Part shown: positions 45,494-53,224 of the stretch, piece by piece
How positions within the stretch are numbered: the first letter of the stretch is position 1
Layout: every line of letters begins with the position of its first letter
Assembly: GCF_008369165.1 (NCBI RefSeq)
Contig: NZ_VOBA01000001.1
Span: 1,667,630 to 1,731,629 of the forward strand
From: Dietzia sp. ANT_WB102
GTDB lineage: Bacteria; Actinomycetota; Actinomycetes; Mycobacteriales; Mycobacteriaceae
Direction: 5' to 3'
DNA length: 64,000 nucleotides
Translations under genes and position numbers: made by a program
The notes under the pieces: model-generated
What the model saw: the letters and a program-made list of their open reading frames with translations, nothing else
What the model was told of the DNA's origin: nothing
Databases searched by the model: none

Positions 45494-46162
45494 GTGAGCG
45501 GCATGTGGAACGCTTTCGCAGCCGATACGGCGGCCCACCCCGGGTGGCCAATCGAGGCGGGACCACTACGCGTGAGGGCCGGAGTGGTGACCCTGCGGCC
45601 TGTCCGCCGTCGCGACGCGCGTGAGTGGGCGGCGCTGCGGCTGTCCGAGCGAGATCATCTCGAGCCGTGGGAACCGACTGTCGACGGCCGGTGGCGCGAG
45701 AACAACTCCGCGCGGGCCTGGGCGTCCATTCACTCCCAGCTCAAGCGGTACGCCCGGGCCGGGGCGACCCTGCCCGCCGCGATCGAACTGGACGGCCGCT
45801 TCTGCGGGCAGCTTACCGTGGGCGGCATCGTGCGCGGCGCACTCCACTCGGGATGGATCGGCTACTGGGTGGGACGGCCGTTCATCGGTGGCGGAGTGGC
45901 TACCGCGGCCCTGGCGCTGGGGGTCGATCACGCGCTGGGCCCGGGAGCACTGCATCGAATCGACGCCACTGTCAGGCCTGAGAACGCAGCCAGCCGGCTC
46001 GTGCTGGACCGGTGCGGGTTCCGCGAGGAGGGACTGCTGCAACGCTACCTCCACGTCGACGGGGCGTGGCGGGATCATCTCCTGCTGGCGCGTACCCGCG
46101 AGGAGCACGGGCGGGGCGCCGTCGCGGGTCTCGTGACGTCGGGTCTGGCGCAGCGCGTGTGA
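45494..46162 (+). CDS. rimJ: GNAT family N-acetyltransferase (RimJ-like)
   Basis: Acetyl-CoA-dependent N-acetyltransferase of 222 residues, similar to enzymes that acetylate protein N-termini such as ribosomal S5. It has VVTLRPVRRRDAREWAALR, the core GYWVGRPFIGGGVATAAL (Q/RxxGxG/A-like acetyl-CoA loop) and HRIDATVRPENAASRLVLDR, CGFREEGLLQRYLHVDG, WRDHLLLARTREE. Start is GTG, 13 nt after glp. It sits between glp and glpR exactly as in corynebacteria. The real substrate is unknown. Confidence 0.9.
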   Translation: MSGMWNAFAADTAAHPGWPIEAGPLRVRAGVVTLRPVRRRDAREWAALRLSERDHLEPWEPTVDGRWRENNSARAWASIHSQLKRYARAGATLPAAIELDGRFCGQLTVGGIVRGALHSGWIGYWVGRPFIGGGVATAALALGVDHALGPGALHRIDATVRPENAASRLVLDRCGFREEGLLQRYLHVDGAWRDHLLLARTREEHGRGAVAGLVTSGLAQRV

Positions 46163-46294
46163 ACGCGCATCTGAGTATGTCCTGAGCATCGTGACCTGCG
46201 GCGCGTCGCCACCGGACGCAGCGCACCCGCCGTTACGGTTGGGGCCTCACCACGACGTCCCGTGTCGGGGTAGACGCTCGAGGAGGCCTGATCG

Positions 46295-47506
46295 ATGTCG
46301 AGCTCGCTGCTGATCATCCTGCTGGTGGTGGTCTGGCTGTTCGTCCTCGCGCCGATGCTCATCCGGTCGCGCAATCCCATCCGCCGCACCGGTGACGCAC
46401 TGGCCCAGACGCGCACGCTCTACTCCGGCGGCTCCGGCCGCCTGGTGCCGAGTCGCGGCCGCGCCGCCGCCGACCCGGTCCAGGCCGAGTCCGAGGAATC
46501 GGTGTTCGGGCTGCCCACCGGGGCGGGTTCGACGGACGCCGAGCTGCTCGACACCGAGACGTGGGAGCACCTGCTGGAGCAGACCCTGCGCCGCGAGGCC
46601 GCCGGCCGCCGCGGCGAGGCAGTCCGCCGCGCCATGGAAGAACGGCGTGCCGCAGCGACGGGCGACCCGGCATCCGAGGAGATCACCTCTGAGATCCCGG
46701 CGGTCGTCGTGGTCGACGAGCAGGACTCGGTATGGGCGGTCGCGTCGGTCGACGAGAGCAGCGCATCGACCGTGGCGCTCGAGGTCGGCGATGCCCGCGT
46801 GGACGGGGTGGACCGGGACGTCTCCGGAGTAGAGCACGATGACGAGACCCAACGGCCGGTGGTCGTCGACGGCGAACTCGTCGAACGCCCGGCAGGGGAG
46901 CGTGCGGGAGCGCGGACCGATCATGCCGAGGACGCCGCGGGCATCGACGAGGAGGCCGTGCTCACCCACCGGGGACGCCGACGCCCGGCCGAGCCCGACG
47001 TCGAGCTCACCGACGCCGATCTGGACTTCGCCGAGCGGCGCCGCGGGCGCGGGGCCTACGACCCGATGGCGGATCGCGCGGCGGCCGAAAAGCGGGCCCA
47101 CGCGCGGCAGCGCACAGCACTCATCCTCGTGGCGCTGTCCGTGGTCGCGGTACTCGCCGCACTGCTCACCGTGCCCGCTGTCTGGTGGTTCGCCAGCGGC
47201 TCCGTGTTGCTGCTGGCGGCCTACCTGACCTACCTCCGCCGCCAGGTCATGCTCGAGGAGAGTTTGCGCCGTCGCCGCGTCGAGCGGATGCGTCGCGCCC
47301 GGCTCGGCGTGGAATCCCGCGAAGACGACGAGCTGTCTATCGTGCCGCCCCGACTACGCCGCCCCGGTGCGGTGGTGTTGGAGATCGACGACGAGGACCC
47401 GGCGTTCGACGTACTTGATTCCTTCGACGAGGGTCTGGACACCGAGCCCGGACATCACGATCACCGGCGTCGGCAGCGGGAGCCGCTTCGTCGCGCGGTC
47501 GGCTGA
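46295..47506 (+). CDS. glpR: Divisome membrane protein SepX/GlpR
   Basis: 403-residue membrane protein. TM1 is right at the N-terminus (LLIILLVVVWLFVLAPMLI), followed by a basic RSRNPIRRTGDALAQTRTLY stretch. A long acidic disordered region follows, then two closely spaced helices (ALILVALSVVAVLAALLT and WWFASGSVLLLAAYLTYL) and a cytoplasmic tail. This architecture and the glp-rimJ-glpR order match GlpR of C. glutamicum, receptor of Glp, and SepX of Streptomyces. A GAGGAGG ribosome site precedes the ATG. Confidence 0.88.
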   Translation: MSSSLLIILLVVVWLFVLAPMLIRSRNPIRRTGDALAQTRTLYSGGSGRLVPSRGRAAADPVQAESEESVFGLPTGAGSTDAELLDTETWEHLLEQTLRREAAGRRGEAVRRAMEERRAAATGDPASEEITSEIPAVVVVDEQDSVWAVASVDESSASTVALEVGDARVDGVDRDVSGVEHDDETQRPVVVDGELVERPAGERAGARTDHAEDAAGIDEEAVLTHRGRRRPAEPDVELTDADLDFAERRRGRGAYDPMADRAAAEKRAHARQRTALILVALSVVAVLAALLTVPAVWWFASGSVLLLAAYLTYLRRQVMLEESLRRRRVERMRRARLGVESREDDELSIVPPRLRRPGAVVLEIDDEDPAFDVLDSFDEGLDTEPGHHDHRRRQREPLRRAVG

Positions 47507-48017
47507 CACCGGCCCGCCCGTGGTGTCTCAACCGCGGCGCTGACGCAGGAGCACGCCGTCCTTGGCAGTGGCTGGCCGGGTGCCGTCCGGGGAGGGCATC
47601 TCCCGCGGACGGATTTCCTCCCGTACAGCATTCCAGCGGGACGGGGCCAGCGCGAGTGCGACGAGTTCCTCGGCTGTCGAACTCCTTGGTCACCAGGTCC
47701 GCGTTGACCATCCCGCCAGCCATCGCGCCCGCGGACATGGACACCGGCACGACCCGAGTCCCGCACAGTCTGTCCGCCGCCGGGGCCAGGCCCGCGCAGT
47801 TGATCAGCGTCTTCAACGACGAAGAAATGAGAATGCACACCCACACCGCCGCCGCGTGAGGGGTGGCCCCAGCGGGCCGGAGCCAGGCGGGCAGGGGCGG
47901 TGTCTGCGGCCCGATCGGGTGGGGCACCCTCCCGGTTTGGTCGGCAGGCCGGGGGTACTGGTAAGGTTTTCCACGCTGCTCGAGAGGGCGGCGGCCGCAT
48001 CCCGCAAGGGTTGCGGA
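47507..48017. other. glpR to tRNA-Ala intergenic region
   Basis: About 510 bp without an intact gene. The left part holds the frameshifted minus-strand remnant. The right part has a candidate tRNA promoter: TAAGGT at 47962-47967 with TTGGTC 19 nt upstream. Plus-strand ORFs here lack family features. Confidence 0.55.
47528..47830 (-). pseudogene. Frameshifted gene remnant, family not recognised
   Basis: On the minus strand two frames join into one protein-like sequence. The upstream frame gives RVVPVSMSAGAMAGGMVNAD then LVTKEFDS. After a one-base shift near 47670-47675 the next frame gives EELVALALAPSRWNAVREEI, RPREMPSPDGTRPATAKDGV and LLRQRRG before a TGA at 47528-47530. Dropping one C in AGCCGAGG restores a single frame. 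The 5' end is unclear and no start is visible. It looks like a recently broken or mis-sequenced gene. I do not recognise the family. Confidence 0.5.
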
Positions 48018-48090
48018 GGGGCTATAGCGCAGTTGGTAGCGCGTCTCGTTCGCATCGAGAAGGTCAGGGGTTCGATTCCCCTTAGCTCCA
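48018..48090 (+). tRNA. tRNA-Ala (anticodon CGC)
   Basis: A 73-nt cloverleaf: acceptor GGGGCTA/TAGCTCC with one G-U pair, D-arm GCGC-AGTTGGTA-GCGC, anticodon stem TCTCG/CGAGA with loop TTCGCAT (anticodon CGC, reads GCG), and T-arm AGGGG-TTCGATT-CCCCT. Discriminator base A at 48090; CCA is not encoded. A Rho-independent terminator follows within 22 nt. Confidence 0.97.
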
Positions 48091-48111
48091 CCCACGTACC
48101 GCGAGGTCAGG

Positions 48112-48143
48112 GGCCGTTTCCGCTGAGGCGGGGACGGCCTTTT
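48112..48143 (+). terminator. Rho-independent terminator of tRNA-Ala
   Basis: GGCCGTTTCCGC pairs with GCGGGGACGGCC over 12 bp (two G-U pairs) around a TGAG loop, followed directly by TTTT. It is one of the few classical U-tract terminators in this window. Confidence 0.85.
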
Positions 48144-48186
48144 CACTTGGAGTCCTCTGTCTGACCCGACAGGAAGGGGGCCGCCC

Positions 48187-48546
48187 GTGCAGGCCGGAAC
48201 CGTGAAGTGGCTGTACCTCGGCGCGGCGATCCTCCTCGAAGTCGTGGGGTCGCTCTCGCTCAAGGGCGCTCTCGACCATCCCGTCCTCTACGCCGTGGTG
48301 GCGCTCGGCTATCTGGGCGCGTTCGTATTTCTCGCGCAGACGCTGAGGGCCGGCCTGGCGCTGGGGGTGGCCTACGGCATCTGGGGAGCCACCGGCGTCG
48401 CGCTCACCGCGGTCCTGTCCGCACAGATCTTCAACGAGCCACTGACCCTCCTGATGGCCGCCGGTATCGCGGTGATCATCGCCGGTGTCCTGTGCGTCGA
48501 GATGGGATCCCAGCGTGCTCGCGCACAGGCGGCCGCAGCCACGTGA
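48187..48546 (+). CDS. SMR family multidrug efflux protein, first subunit
   Basis: Small multidrug resistance transporter of 119 residues with four helices. The essential membrane glutamate is in helix 1 (AAILLEVVGSLSLKGAL). Later come GYLGAFVFLAQTLRAGLALG and the conserved VAYGIWGATGVALTAVL, then LLMAAGIAVIIAGVLCVEMG. GTG start with AGGAAGGGG upstream. It overlaps the second SMR gene, so the two probably form an obligate heterodimer (EbrAB/YkkCD style) exporting cationic compounds by proton exchange. Confidence 0.92.
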   Translation: MQAGTVKWLYLGAAILLEVVGSLSLKGALDHPVLYAVVALGYLGAFVFLAQTLRAGLALGVAYGIWGATGVALTAVLSAQIFNEPLTLLMAAGIAVIIAGVLCVEMGSQRARAQAAAAT

Positions 48547-48863
48547 TGGGATGGGGCTACCTCGCCGTCGCGATCGCTTGTGAACTCGCCGCGACCCTCT
48601 CGCTGCGCAACGCGGTCGACGACCGGCGGTGGTACGCCGCCGTCGCACCCGGGTACCTGCTGGCGTTCGTGTTCCTGTCTCTCACTCTGGCCGCGGGGAC
48701 TCCACTCGGGGTGGCCTACGGCATCTGGACGGCCGCGGGCGTGGCCCTGGCCGCCGTCTTCAGCCGACTGCTCTTCCGGGAGCCCCTGACACCGACGATG
48801 GGCGCGGGGATCGTGTTGATCGCCTGTGGCGTACTTCTTGTCGAGATCGGCGTGGCAGCCTGA
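48546..48863 (+). CDS. SMR family multidrug efflux protein, second subunit
   Basis: Partner SMR protein of 105 residues: GYLAVAIACELAATLSLRNA with the helix-1 glutamate, GYLLAFVFLSLTLAAGTPLG, VAYGIWTAAGVALAAVFSRL and GIVLIACGVLLVEIG. The ATG overlaps the stop of the first subunit (TGATG). Paired SMR genes usually insert in opposite orientations; the charge distribution is compatible with this but not decisive. Confidence 0.92.
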   Translation: MGWGYLAVAIACELAATLSLRNAVDDRRWYAAVAPGYLLAFVFLSLTLAAGTPLGVAYGIWTAAGVALAAVFSRLLFREPLTPTMGAGIVLIACGVLLVEIGVAA

Positions 48864-48883
48864 GCGGGTAAGGCGAACCTATG

Positions 48884-48900
48884 GCCCGCAGGTGGCGGGC
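48884..48900 (+). terminator. Hairpin after the SMR pair
   Basis: GCCCGC / GCGGGC with an AGGTG loop, about 20 nt after the SMR stop. No U-tract. Confidence 0.4.
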
Positions 48901-48983
48901 GGTAGGGGGCCACCGGGCGGCGCGGCTGTCATTCGCGAGACATAACCGCTGGCCAGACCCGGGACCAACGAGGTGGAACAAGT

Positions 48984-48989
48984 TATAGT
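48984..48989 (+). promoter_or_regulatory. -10 element TATAGT for leaderless flavin oxidoreductase gene
   Basis: TATAGT is followed by 7 nt and the ATG at 48997. The longer frame starting at 48973 would place this AT-rich hexamer inside the coding region, so the ATG is preferred. Confidence 0.6.
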
Positions 48990-48996
48990 TTTGCCC

Positions 48997-50250
48997 ATGA
49001 CCCTTACGCCCGGAACGCCCGCCCCCGACGTCTTCAGTCCCGGCAGAATCGGCAATGTGACGCTGCGTAACCGCATCGTCAAAGCCGCGACCTTCGAGGG
49101 CCGCTGTCCGCGGGGGCGCATCACCGACGAGCTCATCGAGTTCCACGCCGAGTACGCCCGCGGCGGTGTCGGGATGACGACCGTCGCTTACCTCGCGACC
49201 TCCCCCGAGGGGCGCACCGACAAGCACCAATACCACTGGGGCATGGACGACGGCGGGATGCTTCGCAAACTCACCGACGCCGTGCACGCCGAGGGCGCCG
49301 CCATCTCGGCCCAGGTCGGCCACGCCGGGGCCGTCGCCAACGGCCGCTCCAACGGTCTGCCCGCGCTCGGGCCGTCCCGGATTCCGGCCCCCACCGGGTT
49401 GGCGATCACCAAGGCGTGCACCGAGGCCGACATAGACCGGATCGTGTCGGATCACGTCCGTGCCGCCCGCGGGGCATACGAGGCCGGCTTTGACGCCATC
49501 GAGGTGCACTTCGGCCACAATTATCTCGTCAGCGAGTTCCTCAGCCCCAAGCTCAACAGGCGCAAGGACTCCTACGGCGGATCGCTGGAAAACCGCGCCC
49601 GCTTCGCCCGCCGCATCGGTCGCGCCATCCGCGACGCCATGGGCGACAAGATAGCCGTGACCATCAAGCTCAACATGGACGACGGCGTCCCCGGCGGCTT
49701 CTGGATCGACGAAGCCCGCCAGGTCGCCCAGTGGCTCGAGCAGGACGGTTCCGCCGACGCCCTGGTCATGACCGTCGGAAGTTCCCTGCTCAACCCGATC
49801 TACCTCTTCAAGGGCGACGCACCGCTCGAGGAGTTCGCCGCGACCCAGCCCGCGGTCATCAAGATGGGCATGAAGGTCGTGGGCCCGAAGATGTTCAAGG
49901 AATACCCGTACACCGACGCGTACATGCTCGACGATGCCCGCCAGATCCGCGAGGCCGTGGACCTGCCGATGATGTTGCTCGGCGGCATCGTCGACCGACC
50001 GTCCATCGACAAGGCGATGAACGCCGGGTTCGAGTTTGTCGCCATGGGCCGTGGGCTGCTGCGGGAGCCGGACCTTCCCAACAAGCTCAAGGAAGACGAC
50101 CGGCGTCGATCGCTCTGCGTGCACTGCAACCGCTGCATGGCCACCATCTACAGCGGTAGCCGCTGCGTGCTGCGCGAGTACGTGCCGCCGATTCCCGCGC
50201 GCGGGGGCCAGGACACCCTGCAGGCGACCCGCCTCACGCCGCCCGTGTAG
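48997..50250 (+). CDS. NADH:flavin oxidoreductase (old yellow enzyme family)
   Basis: FMN-binding TIM-barrel reductase of 417 residues, likely reducing activated alkenes or related compounds; the natural substrate is unknown. It has the entry segment LRNRIVKAATFEGRCPRGRI, AQVGHAG, the substrate/FMN segment HFGHNYLVSEFLSPKLNRR and KDSYGGSLENRARF. Near the end are LGGIVDRPSIDKAMNAGFEF and GRGLLREPDLPNKL. The C-terminal CVHCNRCMATIYSGSRC has several Cys that could bind a cluster or metal. It lacks the second flavin domain of 2,4-dienoyl-CoA reductases. Confidence 0.9.
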   Translation: MTLTPGTPAPDVFSPGRIGNVTLRNRIVKAATFEGRCPRGRITDELIEFHAEYARGGVGMTTVAYLATSPEGRTDKHQYHWGMDDGGMLRKLTDAVHAEGAAISAQVGHAGAVANGRSNGLPALGPSRIPAPTGLAITKACTEADIDRIVSDHVRAARGAYEAGFDAIEVHFGHNYLVSEFLSPKLNRRKDSYGGSLENRARFARRIGRAIRDAMGDKIAVTIKLNMDDGVPGGFWIDEARQVAQWLEQDGSADALVMTVGSSLLNPIYLFKGDAPLEEFAATQPAVIKMGMKVVGPKMFKEYPYTDAYMLDDARQIREAVDLPMMLLGGIVDRPSIDKAMNAGFEFVAMGRGLLREPDLPNKLKEDDRRRSLCVHCNRCMATIYSGSRCVLREYVPPIPARGGQDTLQATRLTPPV

Positions 50251-50356
50251 ATCGGACGCGCCCGGCGACACCGGCCTCACGTCCCCCGGCGGGCCGCTAC
50301 GGTGATCTCATCAGGTGGCCCGCCGCTGACGACCCGGGCCCGGACTAGGGGAGCGA

Positions 50357-51220
50357 ATGTCGAGGCGACGGATCAGGAGCTACCTGGGCAAGACCTGCGT
50401 GGTGACCGGCGCGGCCAGCGGGATCGGCCGGGCGGCGGCGCTGGGACTCGCGCGCGAGGGCGCCCGGCTGGTGCTCACCGACATCAACACCGAGGGATTG
50501 GCTGCCACCGAGCGGGACTGTCGGGATGCTGGCGCGCTGGTACTGGTCTCGGAGTCCGTGGATATCACCGACCACGAGGCCGTGATCGCGTTCGGTGAGC
50601 ACGTCGTGGCCGAGATCGGCGCGCCCCACGCCGTCTTCCACGTGGCGGGGAACTCGGCGTGGGGCCGTCCGGATCTGCTCGAACATCGGACCTGGAGGTC
50701 GATGGTCGAGGTCAACCTCATGGGCACGATCCACGTGATCGAGGCATTCGTGCCCGCGATGATGGCGGCGCGCACGCCCGCCGCGCTCGTCCTCGTCTCC
50801 TCTGCTGCCGGGCTGCTCGGACTGCCGTGGCACGCCGCGTACAGTGCCGCCAAGTTCGGTATCCGCGGGATCGCCGAAGTGCTGCGATTCGACCTCGCGC
50901 CGTACGACATCGGCGTGCACCTCGTCTGTCCCGGCGGAGTGGACACCCCGCTCGTGGAGACGGTGGAGATCGCGGGCGTCGATCGCTCCGACCCCCAGGT
51001 GGCCAGGACCGTCGAGCAGTTCCGTCGCCACGCGGTGACCCCCGACGAGGCCGCGGAGAAGATGCTCGAGGGCGTGCGCAAGGGACGCTACATCGTCTAC
51101 ACCTCGCCGGACATCCGCATCGGATTCGCTGCCCAGAGGTTCGCCCCGCCGCTCTATTCTCTCGCGATGACGTTCCTCAACCGCCGGATCACCACGGCCG
51201 GCCGGGGCATCCTCCCGTGA
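50357..51220 (+). CDS. Short-chain dehydrogenase/reductase
   Basis: Classical SDR of 287 residues. The Rossmann motif is VVTGAASGIGRAAALGLARE, followed by LTDIN (Asp after strand 2 suggests NAD preference), HVAGNS, the catalytic VLVSSAAGLLG and YSAAKFGIRG. The C-terminal 50 residues include an extra segment (FAPPLYSLAMTFLNRRITTA) that may touch the membrane. It overlaps the DoxX gene by GTGA. The substrate is unknown; neighbours suggest redox metabolism. Confidence 0.92.
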   Translation: MSRRRIRSYLGKTCVVTGAASGIGRAAALGLAREGARLVLTDINTEGLAATERDCRDAGALVLVSESVDITDHEAVIAFGEHVVAEIGAPHAVFHVAGNSAWGRPDLLEHRTWRSMVEVNLMGTIHVIEAFVPAMMAARTPAALVLVSSAAGLLGLPWHAAYSAAKFGIRGIAEVLRFDLAPYDIGVHLVCPGGVDTPLVETVEIAGVDRSDPQVARTVEQFRRHAVTPDEAAEKMLEGVRKGRYIVYTSPDIRIGFAAQRFAPPLYSLAMTFLNRRITTAGRGILP

Positions 51221-51624
51221 GGGGGATGGAGACCCTCCGCGACGCCGCGATCCTCCTGGCCCGCGTCGGCCTCGGGGTGGTGTTCGCGGCCCACGGGTGG
51301 CAGAAGTTCTTCACGCTCGGTCTGAACCGGGTGGGGGAGCAGTTCGCGGGCTACGGCATCCCACAGCCGGCCGTCACCGCCGCGATCGTGGCCGGCGTGG
51401 AACTGGTCGCCGGGGCCGCCCTCATCGCCGGCCTCCTCACGCCTTTGGCCGGAATCCTGCTCGGCGTCGACATGGCCGGGGCGTTCTACTTCGTCCACGC
51501 GACCAACGGGCCGTTCATCACGCAGAACGGATGGGAACTCGTGGTGGCGCTCGGCGTGGGGGCGTTGCTCGTCGCGGCGGTCGGCGCGGGCCGGTTCAGC
51601 ATCGACAGGGTGCTGGGCGGCTGA
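51217..51624 (+). CDS. DoxX family membrane protein
   Basis: Four-helix membrane protein of 135 residues. It has the family pattern LLARVGLGVVFAAHGWQKFF, GEQFAGYGIPQPAVTAAIVA, GVELVAGAALIAGLLTPLAG and GVDMAGAFYFVHATNGPFI. DoxX relatives act in oxidative-stress or quinone-linked complexes; here the role is unknown. GTG at 51217 overlaps the SDR stop; ATG at 51226 is an alternative. Convergent with pmt, 22 bp apart. Confidence 0.9.
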   Translation: MRGMETLRDAAILLARVGLGVVFAAHGWQKFFTLGLNRVGEQFAGYGIPQPAVTAAIVAGVELVAGAALIAGLLTPLAGILLGVDMAGAFYFVHATNGPFITQNGWELVVALGVGALLVAAVGAGRFSIDRVLGG

Positions 51625-51646
51625 CGCCCGCCGGCACGTGGGCCCG

Positions 51647-53158
51647 TCAGCGCCAGGAGGGCAGCCAGAGTTGGTGACTCCACTCGGTCTGGGTGATGGG
51701 CATGCCCGAGAGAATGGGTAGCGCGTAGATGAAATTCACCGCGACCAGCGCCAGGTACAGGCACACGATGCTGCGACCGATCAGTTGCCGCCCGGACGAG
51801 TCGGTGGCCTTACCCGCGATTTCGCCCAGTGCCAGGGCGATCATCATCACGAAGAACGGCGCCATGACCGCGGCGTAGAAGAAGTACATCTGCCGATCAT
51901 GCTGGAAGAACCACGGTAGGTACCCGGCTGTGTAGCCCACCAGTGCGAAGGCGTAGCGGCCGTCGCGGCAGACCACCGCGCGCCAGAATGCCCACGCCAG
52001 AACAGGGACCGCCAGCCACCAGATGGCGGGCGTGCCCAGGAGCATGATCGCCCGGACGCACGAGGCCTCCCCGCATCCGGCGACGTCGTCGCCCTGTTCG
52101 ACGTAATAGAGCATCGGGCGCAAGCTCATGGGCCAGGTCCACGGCTTGGACTCCCAGGGGTGCCGGTTACCGGCCGAGGTGGTCAGCGAGGAGTGGAAGT
52201 CCAGCACCGACGACTGGTAATACATCCACGACTGCAGCGCGTCGGGAATCCAGTTGTCCTCGACCTTGTCTCCCACGACATGCCGGTAGACCGAGTTCTC
52301 GTCGGCGAACCAGGGCAGCCACGTGAACATGTAGAGAAGCGCCGGCCACACCACGAGGGTGAGGAAGGCCGGCACCGCGTCGCGGAGCAACGCACCGGCG
52401 AGAGGCCGCTGTATCGCGTATCGGCTGCGCAGCGCCCAGTCCCAGGCCACACTCATGAGGCCGAAGAAAGCGATGAAGTACAGGCCGGACCATTTGACAC
52501 CGAGCGCCAGGCCCAGCATGACGCCGGCCGCGAACCGCCACCAGCGGAATCCCAGGCGCGGCCCGAGGGGTGACAGGTGAAGTCGGCCCTCGACGGCGGC
52601 GCGGTGCATACGTGTGCGCATCCGGTCCCGGTCGACCAGCAAGGCGCCGGCGGCCGCGACGACGAACAGCACCTGATAGATGTCCAGCATGCCGATACGG
52701 GACGTCACGAAGGTGACGCCGTCGAGGCAGAGCAGCAGCCCGGCGACCAGGCCGAGCTGGGTCGATCTGGTCAGTCGGCGGGTGATGCGCATGACCATGA
52801 GCACGACGAGAACCCCGGCCAGGGCCGCGGTGAACCGCCAGCCCATCGGGGTGTAGTCGAAGAGCATCCCGCCGATGGACTGGATCTGCTTGGCGACCGG
52901 GGGGTGGACGACCAGGCCGTAGGCGGGGTTCTCCTCGATCCCGAGCTGAGCGACGTTGTACGACTGCGGTGCGTAGTGCTTTTCGTCGAACACCGGGGTG
53001 CCCTTGTCCGTGGCCGAGGTCAGGCCCCAGAAGCGGGAGACGAACGCCAGGGCCAGGATGACGCCGGTGACGATCCAGTCGCGGGTCGTGTCGACCGGAC
53101 CGGTGTCCGGGGCGGGCAGCGGGCGTCCTGGTGAGCGCACGCCGATGGTCGAGGTCAC
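51647..53158 (-). CDS. pmt: Protein O-mannosyltransferase (GT39)
   Basis: Polytopic membrane enzyme that transfers mannose from polyprenyl-phosphate mannose to Ser/Thr of exported proteins. The 503-residue product has the first-loop Asp-Glu catalytic pair in GTPVFDEKHYAPQSYNVAQL, several TM helices, YVTSRIGMLDIYQVLFVVAA-type central text, and FHSSLTTSAGNRHPWESKPW. The C-terminal part has YTAGYLPWFFQHDRQMYFFY. This matches Rv1002c. The GTG start has TATGCT 6 nt upstream; the long frame further upstream overlaps rsmI. Divergent from rsmI. Confidence 0.94.
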   Translation of the reverse strand: MTSTIGVRSPGRPLPAPDTGPVDTTRDWIVTGVILALAFVSRFWGLTSATDKGTPVFDEKHYAPQSYNVAQLGIEENPAYGLVVHPPVAKQIQSIGGMLFDYTPMGWRFTAALAGVLVVLMVMRITRRLTRSTQLGLVAGLLLCLDGVTFVTSRIGMLDIYQVLFVVAAAGALLVDRDRMRTRMHRAAVEGRLHLSPLGPRLGFRWWRFAAGVMLGLALGVKWSGLYFIAFFGLMSVAWDWALRSRYAIQRPLAGALLRDAVPAFLTLVVWPALLYMFTWLPWFADENSVYRHVVGDKVEDNWIPDALQSWMYYQSSVLDFHSSLTTSAGNRHPWESKPWTWPMSLRPMLYYVEQGDDVAGCGEASCVRAIMLLGTPAIWWLAVPVLAWAFWRAVVCRDGRYAFALVGYTAGYLPWFFQHDRQMYFFYAAVMAPFFVMMIALALGEIAGKATDSSGRQLIGRSIVCLYLALVAVNFIYALPILSGMPITQTEWSHQLWLPSWR

Positions 53159-53164
53159 AGGCCG

Positions 53165-53170
53165 AGCATA
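53165..53170 (-). promoter_or_regulatory. -10 element TATGCT for leaderless pmt
   Basis: On the minus strand TATGCT is followed by 6 nt and the pmt GTG (53158). It faces the rsmI -10 only 42 bp away. Confidence 0.45.
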
Positions 53171-53211
53171 GTGGGGGCCCCGCGACGGGCGGGGACGCGC
53201 CCGCCCGGGGA

Positions 53212-53217
53212 TAGGGT
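53212..53217 (+). promoter_or_regulatory. -10 element TAGGGT for leaderless rsmI
   Basis: TAGGGT is followed by 7 nt and the rsmI ATG at 53225. Confidence 0.5.
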
Positions 53218-53224
53218 GGTCGTC

